A stretch of 64,000 nucleotides of DNA from Poriferisodalis sp965208925 (lineage in GTDB: Bacteria > Actinomycetota > Acidimicrobiia > Acidimicrobiales > Poriferisodalaceae). Below the pieces are notes generated by a model, which searched no databases, was not told the DNA's origin, and worked only from the letters and a program-made list of their open reading frames with translations. Position numbers and translations under genes: made by a program. The stretch is from assembly GCF_965208925.1 (NCBI RefSeq), contig NZ_OZ242364.1, positions 1,178,001 to 1,242,000 on the forward strand, given 5' to 3'. This document shows, in pieces, positions 18,417 through 26,517 of this stretch (position 1 is its first letter; every line of letters begins with the position of its first letter).

Positions 18417-20050
18417 ACGGCAACGCGGAGGAGGGCGTCGACCTCAACAAGCCGCGCGAAGCCTGCGGCGTATTCGGCGTGTACCTGCCCGGCGGTCCCG
18501 TGGCCCACCTGAGCTACCTCGGGCTGTACGCGCTGCAGCACCGGGGGCAGGAATCGGCCGGCATCGCCGTGTCCGACCGCACTCACATCACAGTCGTGAA
18601 GGACATGGGCTTGGTTGCCAGCGCTTTCGACGACCGCGTGCTTGCAGGACTCGAAGGCGATCTCGCGATCGGCCACACCCGTTACTCCACCACAGGGTCG
18701 AGTTCGTGGCGTGCCGCGCAGCCGTTCTACCGGGGACTCGACGGCACGGAATTCGCGCTCGGTCACAACGGGAACCTCACCAACACGGCAGAGCTTGCAG
18801 CGTCATCGGGGATGCTCGACGGGGTGGTCACCAGCGACAGCGACCTGGTGGCTGAGCTGATCGCCCAGCGCATCAGCGCCACACCGCAGATCACCCGCAC
18901 CCGCCCGCGCGAGGCCGTCACCGAGGCGTTGGCAGAAGTACTGCCCAGCCTGCGCGGCGGTTTCACGTTCGTGGTGGCCGACCGCGACCGCCTGATCGGG
19001 GTTCGCGATCCGCATGGCATCTGGCCGCTGTGCCTCGGCCGCCTAGAAGTCGATGGGCAAGGGGCCGATGAGCAAGCCGCTGACGAGAGCAGGAGCAGTC
19101 GTCCCGGGGTCGATCAGCCCGGTGTCAGCCATTCCAGCGGCGGCTGGGTGCTGGCGTCGGAGAACCCTGCGCTGGAGGTCGTCGGCGCGACTTTCGAGCG
19201 CGAGATCCAGCCGGGCGAGATGGTCGTCATCGACGCAGCCGGGTGCCGTTCGCTGCGGCCCTTCGCGGGCAGGCCGGCGACCGCCGACGAGGCCTCCCCG
19301 CACTTGTGCATCTTCGAGTTCGTGTATTTCTCGCGCCCCGATACCACCTTGGCCGGCCAGAACGTGCATGCCGCCCGCCAGCGCATGGGCGCGCACTTGG
19401 CGACCAACGCACCAGTCGATGCCGACCTGGTGATGCCCGTTCCCGAATCGGGCATTCCCGCAGCGCAGGGCTATGCACGCGCCAGCGGCATCGCCTACGG
19501 CGACGGACTGGTCAAGAACCGTTATATCGGCCGCACGTTCATCGCTCCGAACCAGCACGTCCGGTCGCTGGGTGTGCGGACCAAGCTGAATCCCATCAGT
19601 CCCAACATCGACGGCCGCCGGCTCGTGGTGGTCGACGATTCGATCGTGCGGGGCACGACCACCCGGTCGATTGTGGAGATGCTGCGCAGCGCCGGCGCTG
19701 CTGAGGTGCACCTGCGCATCTCCTCGCCTCCGTACCGCTGGCCGTGCTTCTACGGCATGGACACCGGCACCTCCGACGAGCTGCTGGCCGCGAATCGTGA
19801 CCTTGCCGAGATCGAGGCGTACTTGGGAGTCGACTCGCTGGCCTACCTGAGCCTCGATCAGCTCGTCGAAGCCACCGGCGTGCCTGGCGGCGGGTTCTGT
19901 CATGCATGCCTGACCGGCGAGTACCCGGTGGAGATCGGCGCGGGGGCACGCGCCGAAGTATTCGGCAGCCTCGCCGACGAGCCGAACCGCTCGCTGATCG
20001 CGACGGGCAGCGTGCAGCCGGCTGCCGTCGCGGAGTCCATCGCTGGATGA
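18413..20050 (+). CDS. purF: Amidophosphoribosyltransferase (Fe-S type)
   Basis: A 545-residue PurF, the committing step of purine synthesis (PRPP plus glutamine). A 17-residue propeptide precedes the catalytic cysteine in REACGVFGVYLPGG, so N-terminal cleavage is expected. The glutaminase domain includes LQHRGQESAGIAV and GHTRYSTTG; the PRPP loop is VVVDDSIVRGTTT. Cysteines that would bind a 4Fe-4S cluster, as in B. subtilis PurF, are present (LCIFEFVYF, WPCFYG, FCHACLTG). An insert of about 28 residues, rich in Ser/Gly/Asp, follows LCLGRLEVDG. The start overlaps the purL stop. Confidence 0.95.
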   Translation: MNGNAEEGVDLNKPREACGVFGVYLPGGPVAHLSYLGLYALQHRGQESAGIAVSDRTHITVVKDMGLVASAFDDRVLAGLEGDLAIGHTRYSTTGSSSWRAAQPFYRGLDGTEFALGHNGNLTNTAELAASSGMLDGVVTSDSDLVAELIAQRISATPQITRTRPREAVTEALAEVLPSLRGGFTFVVADRDRLIGVRDPHGIWPLCLGRLEVDGQGADEQAADESRSSRPGVDQPGVSHSSGGWVLASENPALEVVGATFEREIQPGEMVVIDAAGCRSLRPFAGRPATADEASPHLCIFEFVYFSRPDTTLAGQNVHAARQRMGAHLATNAPVDADLVMPVPESGIPAAQGYARASGIAYGDGLVKNRYIGRTFIAPNQHVRSLGVRTKLNPISPNIDGRRLVVVDDSIVRGTTTRSIVEMLRSAGAAEVHLRISSPPYRWPCFYGMDTGTSDELLAANRDLAEIEAYLGVDSLAYLSLDQLVEATGVPGGGFCHACLTGEYPVEIGAGARAEVFGSLADEPNRSLIATGSVQPAAVAESIAG

Positions 20051-21144
20051 CGTCCGCATCCGTGCACCCGCCCGCTGGCGTCGGTGACGCTGGCCACTCC
20101 GGGCCCTTGAGCTACGAAGCGGCGGGAGTGAGCATCGACGCGGGGGACGAGGCGGTGCGACGTCTGGCGCCCCACGCTCGCAGCACCTACCGGCCCGAGG
20201 TGCTGAGCGACATCGGAGCATTCGGGGCGGTGACCGCCCTGCCGGAGGGCTTCACCGACCCTGTGCTGGTGAGCGCGAATGACGGTGCGGGCACCAAGCC
20301 CCTCATTGCCGCAGCGCTCGGCCGCTGGGACACGATCGGGATCGACGTGGTGGCCATGTGTGTTGACGACATCGTCACGCTCGGCGCACAGCCGCTGCTC
20401 TTCCACGATCAGATCACTGCAGGAAGCCTTGACCCTGACGTCGTCGAGGCGATCGTGACGGGTCTGGCCGCCGGCTGCCGCAGCGCCGGCTGCGCACTGG
20501 TCGGAGGCGAGCTGGCCGAACACCCAGATGCGCTCGCACCCGGCGACTATGACATCGCCGGCTTTGTCGTGGGCGTGGCCGAACGAGCGCGGGTGCGAGG
20601 TCCCATCACCGGCGGCGCCGCGACGCTTGTCGGGCTGGCGTCAGACGGGCTTCGATGCAACGGCTACAGCCTCGCCCGCCGCGTCCTGCTCGGTGAGACG
20701 CCCGATCCAGCCGTCCTCGGCGCGCCGGCCTGGCCCGGTGCCGATCACTCGCTGGGCGACGAGATGCTGCGACCGTCGGTCATCTACACCCCTGCGGTGC
20801 TCGCGCTCTTCGACGAATGCGGTGCTGTGGGGGCTGCGCATATCACCGGTGGGGGACTGGTCGCGAATGTGGCCCGCATGCTCGGCCCCGACGTCGATGC
20901 GTTGCTGCGGCGCGGTTCCTGGCCGGTGCCCAGGATCTTCGATCGCATCGCCGACACCGGCCCGGTCGCTCCCGAAGAGATGCAACGCGTCTTCAACCTG
21001 GGCATCGGCATGGTGGTTGCCGTGCCCCCGTCGGAAGTCGACGCGGCGGTGGGGATTGCGCAAGGCGCTGGCCACCAGGCGTGGGTGATCGGTGAGATCC
21101 GCCCGGGCGCGGGCAACGCCCACTTGGCCGAAGCGGGCAGCTAG
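20047..21144 (+). CDS. purM: Phosphoribosylaminoimidazole synthetase (AIR synthetase)
   Basis: A 365-residue PurM, which closes the imidazole ring (FGAM to AIR). It opens SYEAAGVSIDAGDEAV, then LVSANDGAGTKPLIA, CVDDIVTLGAQPLLFHDQI, ALVGGELAEHPD and the C-terminal AHITGGGLVANVARML. The ATG overlaps the purF stop (ATGA). This ends the co-directional purine set; purN and purH are not in the window. Confidence 0.96.
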   Translation: MTSASVHPPAGVGDAGHSGPLSYEAAGVSIDAGDEAVRRLAPHARSTYRPEVLSDIGAFGAVTALPEGFTDPVLVSANDGAGTKPLIAAALGRWDTIGIDVVAMCVDDIVTLGAQPLLFHDQITAGSLDPDVVEAIVTGLAAGCRSAGCALVGGELAEHPDALAPGDYDIAGFVVGVAERARVRGPITGGAATLVGLASDGLRCNGYSLARRVLLGETPDPAVLGAPAWPGADHSLGDEMLRPSVIYTPAVLALFDECGAVGAAHITGGGLVANVARMLGPDVDALLRRGSWPVPRIFDRIADTGPVAPEEMQRVFNLGIGMVVAVPPSEVDAAVGIAQGAGHQAWVIGEIRPGAGNAHLAEAGS

Positions 21145-21221
21145 GTCCAATTCGACGGGCCCAGCCCAATACCCTGCCTGCCCATTGTCCGGACAGCGTC
21201 CCGGGCGCGCCAGGAGCACCG

Positions 21222-22637
21222 ATGACTGCCACCGCGGGGTCACGACCCACCGCTGCCTATTCCGCCACGCTCGAAGTCGAGCTGGCCCACCAGCCGGGCA
21301 CGCTCGGCCGGCTGTGCACCGCAATCGGCGACGTAGGCGGCAACATCCAGAGCCTCGACGGCTTCACGATCACCCAGGGCACGCTGCGCCAGCACATCGT
21401 GGTGGACGCGTCCAGCGAGCAGCACATCGTCCAGATCTGCGATGCAGTCAACGGGCTCGAAGGCATCACGGTCATCGCCTCGATGGATCGCACCTTCGAA
21501 TTGCACGACGGCGGGAAGCTTGAGACGGTCACCCGCATCCCGCTGCGCAATGCCGATGACCTCTCCATGGCCTATACCCCCGGCGTGGCCCGCGTCTGCC
21601 GGGCGATCGTGGACGACCCTGAGCGTGTCCACGACCTGACGATCAAGGGCAACACGGTCGCGATCGTCAGCGACGGCACGGCGGTGCTGGGTCTCGGTGA
21701 CATCGGCCCGGCGGCTGCCATGCCGGTCATGGAGGGCAAGGCGCTGCTGTTCAAGGAATTCGCCGGCGTGGACGCGTTCCCGATCTGCCTCGATGTCAAC
21801 GAGCCAGCCGAGATCGTGGAGACGGTCATCCGGCTGGCACCCACCTTCGGCGGCATCAACCTGGAGGACATCGCGGCGCCAGGGGCGTTCGAGGTCGAGG
21901 AGGCGCTGCGCGCTGCGCTCGACATTCCCGTCTTCCATGACGACCAGCACGGCACCGCAGTGGTCGCCTTGGCTGCGCTCGAGAACTCAGCACGAATCGT
22001 GGGCAAGGAGCTGGCGAACCTGCGCTGCGTCATCCTGGGGGCGGGCGCCGCCGGAGTCGCGACCGCCAAGATCCTGCTGGGTGCCGGCATCGGCGACGTG
22101 ATCGCCTGCGACCGCAAGGGCACCATTCACCCGGGTCGCTCCGAGCTGAACCACGCGAAGGAGTGGCTGGCGGCCAACACCAACGCCGAGCACGTGGCCG
22201 GCTCGGTGTCGGACGCCATGGCCGGCGCCGACGTGTTTCTCGGCCTCAGCGGGCCCGGCCTCATCACCCGCGACGACGTGGAGACCATGGCAGAGCGACC
22301 GATCGTGTTCGCCATGGCGAATCCCGACCCCGAGATCCTGCCCGACGCCATCGGCGACATCGCTGCCGTGGTCGCGACCGGCCGCAGCGACTACCCCAAC
22401 CAGATCAACAACGTGCTGGCATTCCCCGGGATCTTCCGAGGTGCGTTCGATGCGGGCGCCACCGACATCACCGAGAACATGAAGATCGCAGCCGCCGAGG
22501 CCATCGCCGCAGGCGTCTCCAGCGACGACCTCAGCCCCGACCTGGTCATCCCCACAGCCTTCGACCGCTCAGTAGTCCCCGCAGTCGCCTCAGCAGTGGC
22601 CCAAGCCGCCCACGCCGACCAAGTCACGCGCCGCTAA
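21222..22637 (+). CDS. NAD(P)-dependent malic enzyme with N-terminal ACT domain
   Basis: A 471-residue fusion. Residues 12-90 form an ACT domain (LEVELAHQPGTLGRLCTAIGDVGGNIQSL), a likely allosteric ligand site. The rest is malic enzyme: MAYTPGVARVC, the substrate region TIKGNTVAIVSDGTAVLGLGD, metal-binding PVFHDDQHGTAVV, and the Rossmann motif VILGAGAAGVATAKI. It decarboxylates malate to pyruvate. The ACT-malic enzyme arrangement is known in Actinobacteria and Firmicutes. GGAG lies upstream of the ATG. Two terminator-like hairpins follow. Confidence 0.93.
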   Translation: MTATAGSRPTAAYSATLEVELAHQPGTLGRLCTAIGDVGGNIQSLDGFTITQGTLRQHIVVDASSEQHIVQICDAVNGLEGITVIASMDRTFELHDGGKLETVTRIPLRNADDLSMAYTPGVARVCRAIVDDPERVHDLTIKGNTVAIVSDGTAVLGLGDIGPAAAMPVMEGKALLFKEFAGVDAFPICLDVNEPAEIVETVIRLAPTFGGINLEDIAAPGAFEVEEALRAALDIPVFHDDQHGTAVVALAALENSARIVGKELANLRCVILGAGAAGVATAKILLGAGIGDVIACDRKGTIHPGRSELNHAKEWLAANTNAEHVAGSVSDAMAGADVFLGLSGPGLITRDDVETMAERPIVFAMANPDPEILPDAIGDIAAVVATGRSDYPNQINNVLAFPGIFRGAFDAGATDITENMKIAAAEAIAAGVSSDDLSPDLVIPTAFDRSVVPAVASAVAQAAHADQVTRR

Positions 22638-22668
22638 GCGCCCCACAGGGCCCGCCACCACGGCACCC

Positions 22669-22709
22669 CTATTGTCGCGAGCGGGGGCGAAGCCCCTCCG
22701 CTCGTTTCT
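22669..22709 (+). terminator. Hairpin terminator after malic enzyme (repeat copy 1)
   Basis: CGAGCGG-GGGC, a GAA loop, then GCCC-CT-CCGCTCG (22678-22704), followed by TTTC. The upstream CTATTGTCGCGAGCG recurs 39 nt on, so the two hairpins form a tandem pair. Confidence 0.6.
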
Positions 22710-22741
22710 ATTGTCGCGAGCGCGGCGAAGCCTTGCGCTCG
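22708..22741. repeat. Second hairpin copy, next to tRNA-Phe 3' end
   Basis: CTATTGTCGCGAGCG repeats the start of the previous hairpin; here CGAGCGCGGC, a GAA loop, and GCC-TT-GCGCTCG form the stem. It could end transcription of the opposite-strand tRNAs. Confidence 0.5.
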
Positions 22742-22749
22742 CACCAGAG

Positions 22750-22822
22750 TGGTCGGGACCGGCGTCGATCCGGTGACCTCACGCTTTTCAGGCGCGCGCT
22801 CTGCCAACTGAGCTACCCGACC
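22750..22822 (-). tRNA. tRNA-Phe (GAA)
   Basis: 73 nt on the minus strand. The acceptor arms GGTCGGG/CCCGACC pair, the D arm GCTC..GAGC and T arm (ACCGG..CCGGT) are intact, and the anticodon loop reads CTGAAAA. Discriminator A. CCA is not encoded. Its 5' end is 1 nt from the 3' end of tRNA-Asp. Confidence 0.95.
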
Positions 22823-22823
22823 G

Positions 22824-22898
22824 CGGTCCCGACGGGATTTGAACCCGCGACCTCTGGCTTGACAGGCCAGCGTGAACTCCAGACTTCACCACGGGACC
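22824..22898 (-). tRNA. tRNA-Asp (GTC)
   Basis: 75 nt on the minus strand. Acceptor GGTCCCG/CGGGACC pairs, the anticodon stem CTGGC/GCCAG encloses CTGTCAA, the T arm is GCGGG-TTCAAAT-CCCGT, and discriminator G is typical for Asp. CCA is not encoded. It is transcribed ahead of tRNA-Phe with a single nucleotide between them. Confidence 0.95.
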
Positions 22899-22929
22899 AG
22901 CTGTATTGCTGTGCGCTTGCGCCGACGTC

Positions 22930-22943
22930 GAGACCGGGGTCTC
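22930..22943 (-). terminator. Small hairpin between the YcaQ-like gene and tRNA-Asp
   Basis: GAGACC-GG-GGTCTC, a perfect 6-nt stem with a short spacer, 36 nt past the stop of the minus-strand YcaQ-like gene. No T-run; a weak terminator candidate. Confidence 0.25.
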
Positions 22944-22978
22944 TGCCGATGCAAGCGCCGCAACGATAGCCACCTCGG

Positions 22979-24247
22979 TCAGCAATCAGCGCCGGTGACC
23001 GCGGCGCGCAGGCGGCCGGCAAGATCGCCGCGAGACAGCACCGACACTCCCTCGCCGCCGCACCACGCCGACAGCGCATGCAGTTCGGTTGCCAACGCCT
23101 CGAGCGCCTTCGTTTCTGCCGCGGCGTCGTTGGGCCACGACCCTGGCTCAGTCCACGAAGCCGGCACTTCCAGCACGTTGCGCTCCCGGTCGACACGCAC
23201 ATCGAGGCGCGCCACCAGCGCATCGTCGTGCAGGAACGGCAGCACGAAGTAGCCGTACTGCCGCTTGGCCTTGGGCGTGTAGATCTCGATGCGGTAGTGG
23301 AAGCCGAAGAGACGCTCTGCGCGTGGGCGGTGCCATACCAGCGGGTCGAACGGGCTGAGCAGCACCGATCGAGACTGTCGCCGGGCAGCACGCTGGCCGG
23401 CGGGGACATACCCCGGCCGGTCCCAGCCCTCCACTGCCACCTCTCGGAGCTGGCCGTCAGCGACGAGCTCAGCGATGCGTGCGGGCGCGATGCGCTTCGG
23501 CAGGCGGTGGTAGTCGATGAGATCGTCGGCGGTGGCCACGCCGAGGCATCGGGCGGCATCGGCCAGCAGCGCCCGGTGCGCGTCGGGCTCGTCCACAACG
23601 GCCTCGACCACCTCGGGGGGCAGCACCCGTTCGATGACGTCGTAGCGACGCACGAAGCCGGCACGGTCGGCCACGCCGACCCGGCCTGCCCAGAACAGCC
23701 ACGCCAGCGCCAGCTTCCCGTTGCTGCGTGTGCCCCAGGGCCCGCGCACGCCGGGTCCCCAGTCCATCGCAGCATCCACTTCGGCCGTGGATGCAGGACC
23801 GTTGGCGGTCATCCAGTCGAGCGCCGCAGCAATCTTGGGCTGGTTGGCCTCCCCGAAGCGCGCGTAGCCGCTCCACATGTCGCCGGCGGCTCCCCGGCGC
23901 ATCCGCCAGCCGAACAGCGGCCAGTCGGCCACACGCACGAACGACGCCTCATGGCCCCAGTACTCGGTCAGTTCCCGCTCGTCTGACCGGCGGGCGTATG
24001 CCGCGCGCTCCAGCAACCCCAGCACAGCATCGTGCGTGCCGCCCATCCGGGCTCGCAGCACCAGCAGGTGCGAGCGCGCCAGCACGTTGACGGCATCGAT
24101 CTGCAGCAGGCCCATGCAGTCCATGGCCCGACGCAGATGCCGGATGTCCAGCCGGCCGGTCGGCAGCGGCGCGGCAATCCCCTGGGCGCCGATGGCGAGC
24201 CGTCGCGCCGCCCGCAGGCTCAGGCGAGCAGGCTGCGCCGTGGTCAC
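22979..24247 (-). CDS. YcaQ-family winged-helix DNA glycosylase (HTH_42)
   Basis: A 422-residue protein of the YcaQ/AlkX family, whose E. coli member removes DNA interstrand crosslinks. The family QxD motif is present as Gln49-Ile-Asp51 in LLQIDAVNVLARSH. Further on come ELTEYWGHEASFV, YVPAGQ and a C-terminal HYRIEIYTPKAKRQYGYFVLPFL typical of the family. The GTG at 24247 has no clear ribosome binding site. Function is taken from the family; actinobacterial members of different subgroups may differ in substrate (for example AlkZ-like). Confidence 0.85.
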   Translation of the reverse strand: MTTAQPARLSLRAARRLAIGAQGIAAPLPTGRLDIRHLRRAMDCMGLLQIDAVNVLARSHLLVLRARMGGTHDAVLGLLERAAYARRSDERELTEYWGHEASFVRVADWPLFGWRMRRGAAGDMWSGYARFGEANQPKIAAALDWMTANGPASTAEVDAAMDWGPGVRGPWGTRSNGKLALAWLFWAGRVGVADRAGFVRRYDVIERVLPPEVVEAVVDEPDAHRALLADAARCLGVATADDLIDYHRLPKRIAPARIAELVADGQLREVAVEGWDRPGYVPAGQRAARRQSRSVLLSPFDPLVWHRPRAERLFGFHYRIEIYTPKAKRQYGYFVLPFLHDDALVARLDVRVDRERNVLEVPASWTEPGSWPNDAAAETKALEALATELHALSAWCGGEGVSVLSRGDLAGRLRAAVTGADC

Positions 24248-24283
24248 GCCGCGCTCAGGCAGTGCCCTCGACGGCGGCGCGGC

Positions 24284-24448
24284 TCAGCGTTCTTCTTTGA
24301 AGATGACGTGCCGGCGCAGCACCGGGTCGTACTTGCGCAGCTCGATCCGGTCGCGGGTGTTCGTCTTGTTCTTGCGCGTGGTGTACGTGTAGCCGGTGCC
24401 CTCGGTGGACTTCAGCTTGATGACGGGACGCTTGTCGCTCTTGGGCAT
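24284..24448 (-). CDS. rpmG: 50S ribosomal protein L33
   Basis: A 54-residue gene. The product begins MPKSDKRPVIKLKSTEGTGY, continues with TTRKNKTNTRDRIELRKYDP and ends RRHVIFKEER, the zinc-free (Cys-less) form of L33. Its ATG overlaps the stop of rpmB (ATGA). Pairing with L28 is common in bacteria. Confidence 0.95.
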   Translation of the reverse strand: MPKSDKRPVIKLKSTEGTGYTYTTRKNKTNTRDRIELRKYDPVLRRHVIFKEER

Positions 24449-24684
24449 CAGACTTTCTCCCCACGACGGCGCAGATCGGCCACCACCGATTCGATGCCGC
24501 GCTTGTTGATGGTCTTGATGCCCTTGGCGCTGACGGTCAGCGTGACCCAGCGCCCCTCGTTGGGCACCCAGAACCGCTTCCGCTGGATGTTGGGCTTGAA
24601 CCAGCGCTTCGTGCGCCGGTGCGAGTGCGACACGTTGAAGCCCGAGTGCGGCCGCCGGCCGGTGACTTGGCAGATGTTGCTCAT
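24448..24684 (-). CDS. rpmB: 50S ribosomal protein L28
   Basis: A 78-residue L28: it starts MSNICQVTGRRPHSGFNVSH, then RTKRWFKPNIQRKRFWVP and VSAKGIKTINKRGIE. The only Cys is the one near the N-terminus, so this is the Cys-poor form, matching the zinc-free L33 next door. Translationally coupled to rpmG. Confidence 0.96.
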   Translation of the reverse strand: MSNICQVTGRRPHSGFNVSHSHRRTKRWFKPNIQRKRFWVPNEGRWVTLTVSAKGIKTINKRGIESVVADLRRRGEKV

Positions 24685-24759
24685 ACCCGACAGCTCCGAT
24701 AGGTGGGCTCGACAGCGGCGGACAAGGCTAGCGACCTGGCCGGTGCTGACCCAATCGGC

Positions 24760-25842
24760 TCAGCCGTTGAGCCGGGGGATGATCTCGCGTCCAACGCGCT
24801 CGAGCACCTCGTAGCGCGGGTCGAAGTTGGGCAGGATCATGATCTGGTCAAGCCCTCGCTCGCCCAGGGCTGCCAACCGCTCGACGACCTGGTCGGCAGT
24901 GCCCACGACGCAGGTTGCATCGATGAGCTCATCGTTGAGAAACCGAGCCTCTTCGGGCAGCACCCAGCAGTTGTGACCGGCATGGATGCGCTGGTGGATG
25001 CGCTCGGGGTCGGTGTCGTCGAGCATGGCGCAGTACTCGTCCCAGACCGCCTCCAAGCGGGCTCCGGGCGACCGGCCGAACTGCCGGTACTGGTCGTAGG
25101 AGTAGTGCAGCGATGCCATGGCGAACGCACCCGCCTCGTGATGCACCCGCTCGCGCTGGCTCGCCAGCGTCTCGCCGTCATCGAGGATCACGATCGTCGT
25201 CAGCGAGCACATCAGGTAGTCGCCGCGGTCGATGGTGCGGCCCGCTTCGGCAGCGCCGGCCTCGATGTACTCCCACACGCGGGCGGTCGCTGAGCCGTCC
25301 GGAGGCACCGAGAGCACAGCGCCGTCGCCGTACTGACCGGCCAGCCCCAGCGAGCGCGGCCCGAAGCCCGACACGTACAGCGGGATCGGGTCGTCGAAGT
25401 TGACGAAACCGGCGTCCGGCATGATGTGGCGGATCGGCTGCGCGCTGCCGCCGAAGTGATGCATGGCCTCTTCGCCGCGCAGCAGCGGGCGCAGCGCCGC
25501 GAGGTACTGGTCGAACTCGGCGATGCGCTGGGGCTTGTGCCCCATGATCCGCATCGCCGTGTTGCCGGTGCCGATGCCGAGAAACGTCCGCCCGGGCGCG
25601 AGCGCGTTGATCGTGGCGATCGACGCGGCGGTGACCGGTGCCGGCCGCGTTCCTGAGACCGAGACGCCGGTGCCGAGCTGGATGGTGCTGGTTCGCTCGG
25701 CAGCGAGTGCCAGCGTGGCGTAGCAGTCCGACCACAGCATGTGGCTGTCGGCAAACCAGGCATGCGTGTAGCCGAGCTCCTCGGCACGCTCGACATAGTC
25801 GAGATCGCCGATGTGCGATGCGATGCAAATCCCCAAGTCCAT
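24760..25842 (-). CDS. LLM-class F420-dependent oxidoreductase
   Basis: A 360-residue luciferase-like monooxygenase-fold protein. The (beta/alpha)8 opening MDLGICIASHIGDLDYVERA, YTHAWFADSHMLW, then LGTGVSVSGTRPAPVTAASIATIN, FLGIGTGNTAMRIMG and a C-terminal VVGTADQVVERLAALGERG are typical of F420-binding actinobacterial members. The ATG at 25842 has GGGGA upstream; the longer upstream frame lies under the NUDIX gene. The substrate is unknown. Confidence 0.85.
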   Translation of the reverse strand: MDLGICIASHIGDLDYVERAEELGYTHAWFADSHMLWSDCYATLALAAERTSTIQLGTGVSVSGTRPAPVTAASIATINALAPGRTFLGIGTGNTAMRIMGHKPQRIAEFDQYLAALRPLLRGEEAMHHFGGSAQPIRHIMPDAGFVNFDDPIPLYVSGFGPRSLGLAGQYGDGAVLSVPPDGSATARVWEYIEAGAAEAGRTIDRGDYLMCSLTTIVILDDGETLASQRERVHHEAGAFAMASLHYSYDQYRQFGRSPGARLEAVWDEYCAMLDDTDPERIHQRIHAGHNCWVLPEEARFLNDELIDATCVVGTADQVVERLAALGERGLDQIMILPNFDPRYEVLERVGREIIPRLNG

Positions 25843-25905
25843 GCTGTTCCCCGTTGTCGACCCGGCCGACCCCTGACATGTACGCCCCGGCCAGCGTGGA
25901 CACGC

Positions 25906-25911
25906 TAGACA
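25906..25911 (+). promoter_or_regulatory. Leaderless-type -10 hexamer for the NUDIX gene
   Basis: TAGACA with 6 nt to the GTG at 25918. It ends in A rather than T but has the same spacing as other candidates. Confidence 0.35.
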
Positions 25912-25917
25912 CGAACC

Positions 25918-26454
25918 GTGGCATCCGATGGGGCGAAGCCGTCGAAGAAGGCCCGCAAGAAGGCGGTCGAAGCTGCTGCGCAGGTCACGACGAAGGCTCG
26001 CCGACGCCATGTCGAGCGAGGCCGCTACTCGAGGGCGCCCGTGGATCGAGCCGCCGGCGGCGTGGTGTGCCACGAGGGCGCCGTGCTGGTGGTGCACCGG
26101 CCGCGGTACGACGACTGGTCGTTGCCGAAGGGCCACCTCAACCGGGGCGAGTCCTGGGAGGAGGCGGCATTGCGTGAGGTCCGCGAAGAAACTGGCGTGC
26201 GATGCGCGATCACGTCCGCGCCCTACCCGGTCAGCTATCTGATCGCCAGCGGCGTGCCCAAGCTGGTGCTCTTCTATGCCATGGCTCCGACGAAGGCGCC
26301 CAAGCGCCTCGCGGGCGACCCGAGCGAGGTCGACGAGGTGGCCTGGTGGGACATCGCCGACGCTGTGCGGGCGCTGAGCTACGAAACGGAGCGTGAAGCC
26401 TGTGCTGCGCTCACCATCCCGCACCTGCGCCGCCGCAGCTCCGCTGCCGGCTGA
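25918..26454 (+). CDS. NUDIX hydrolase
   Basis: A 178-residue NUDIX protein: a Lys/Arg/Ala-rich N-terminal tail of about 35 residues, then the NUDIX domain with the full box GHLNRGESWEEAALREVREETGV, whose Glu residues hold the metal. The RPRYDDWSLPKGHL approach resembles MutT/diadenosine polyphosphate-type enzymes of Actinobacteria. It hydrolyses nucleoside diphosphates linked to another moiety; the substrate is unknown. Divergent from the LLM oxidoreductase. Confidence 0.9.
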   Translation: MASDGAKPSKKARKKAVEAAAQVTTKARRRHVERGRYSRAPVDRAAGGVVCHEGAVLVVHRPRYDDWSLPKGHLNRGESWEEAALREVREETGVRCAITSAPYPVSYLIASGVPKLVLFYAMAPTKAPKRLAGDPSEVDEVAWWDIADAVRALSYETEREACAALTIPHLRRRSSAAG

Positions 26455-26477
26455 CAGCCAAGCCGACCGGCTGGGCC

Positions 26478-26495
26478 TCTCATGGGTTTCTCATG
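26478..26495 (+). promoter_or_regulatory. Direct repeat upstream of the response regulator (candidate autoregulatory site)
   Basis: TCTCATG at 26478-26484 and again at 26489-26495, 11 nt start to start. One-helical-turn direct repeats are the usual target of OmpR/MprA-type regulators, and this one lies 22 nt before the regulator's ATG. Confidence 0.45.
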
Positions 26496-26517
26496 ATCTG
26501 CATTCCAGAATGAGGCC

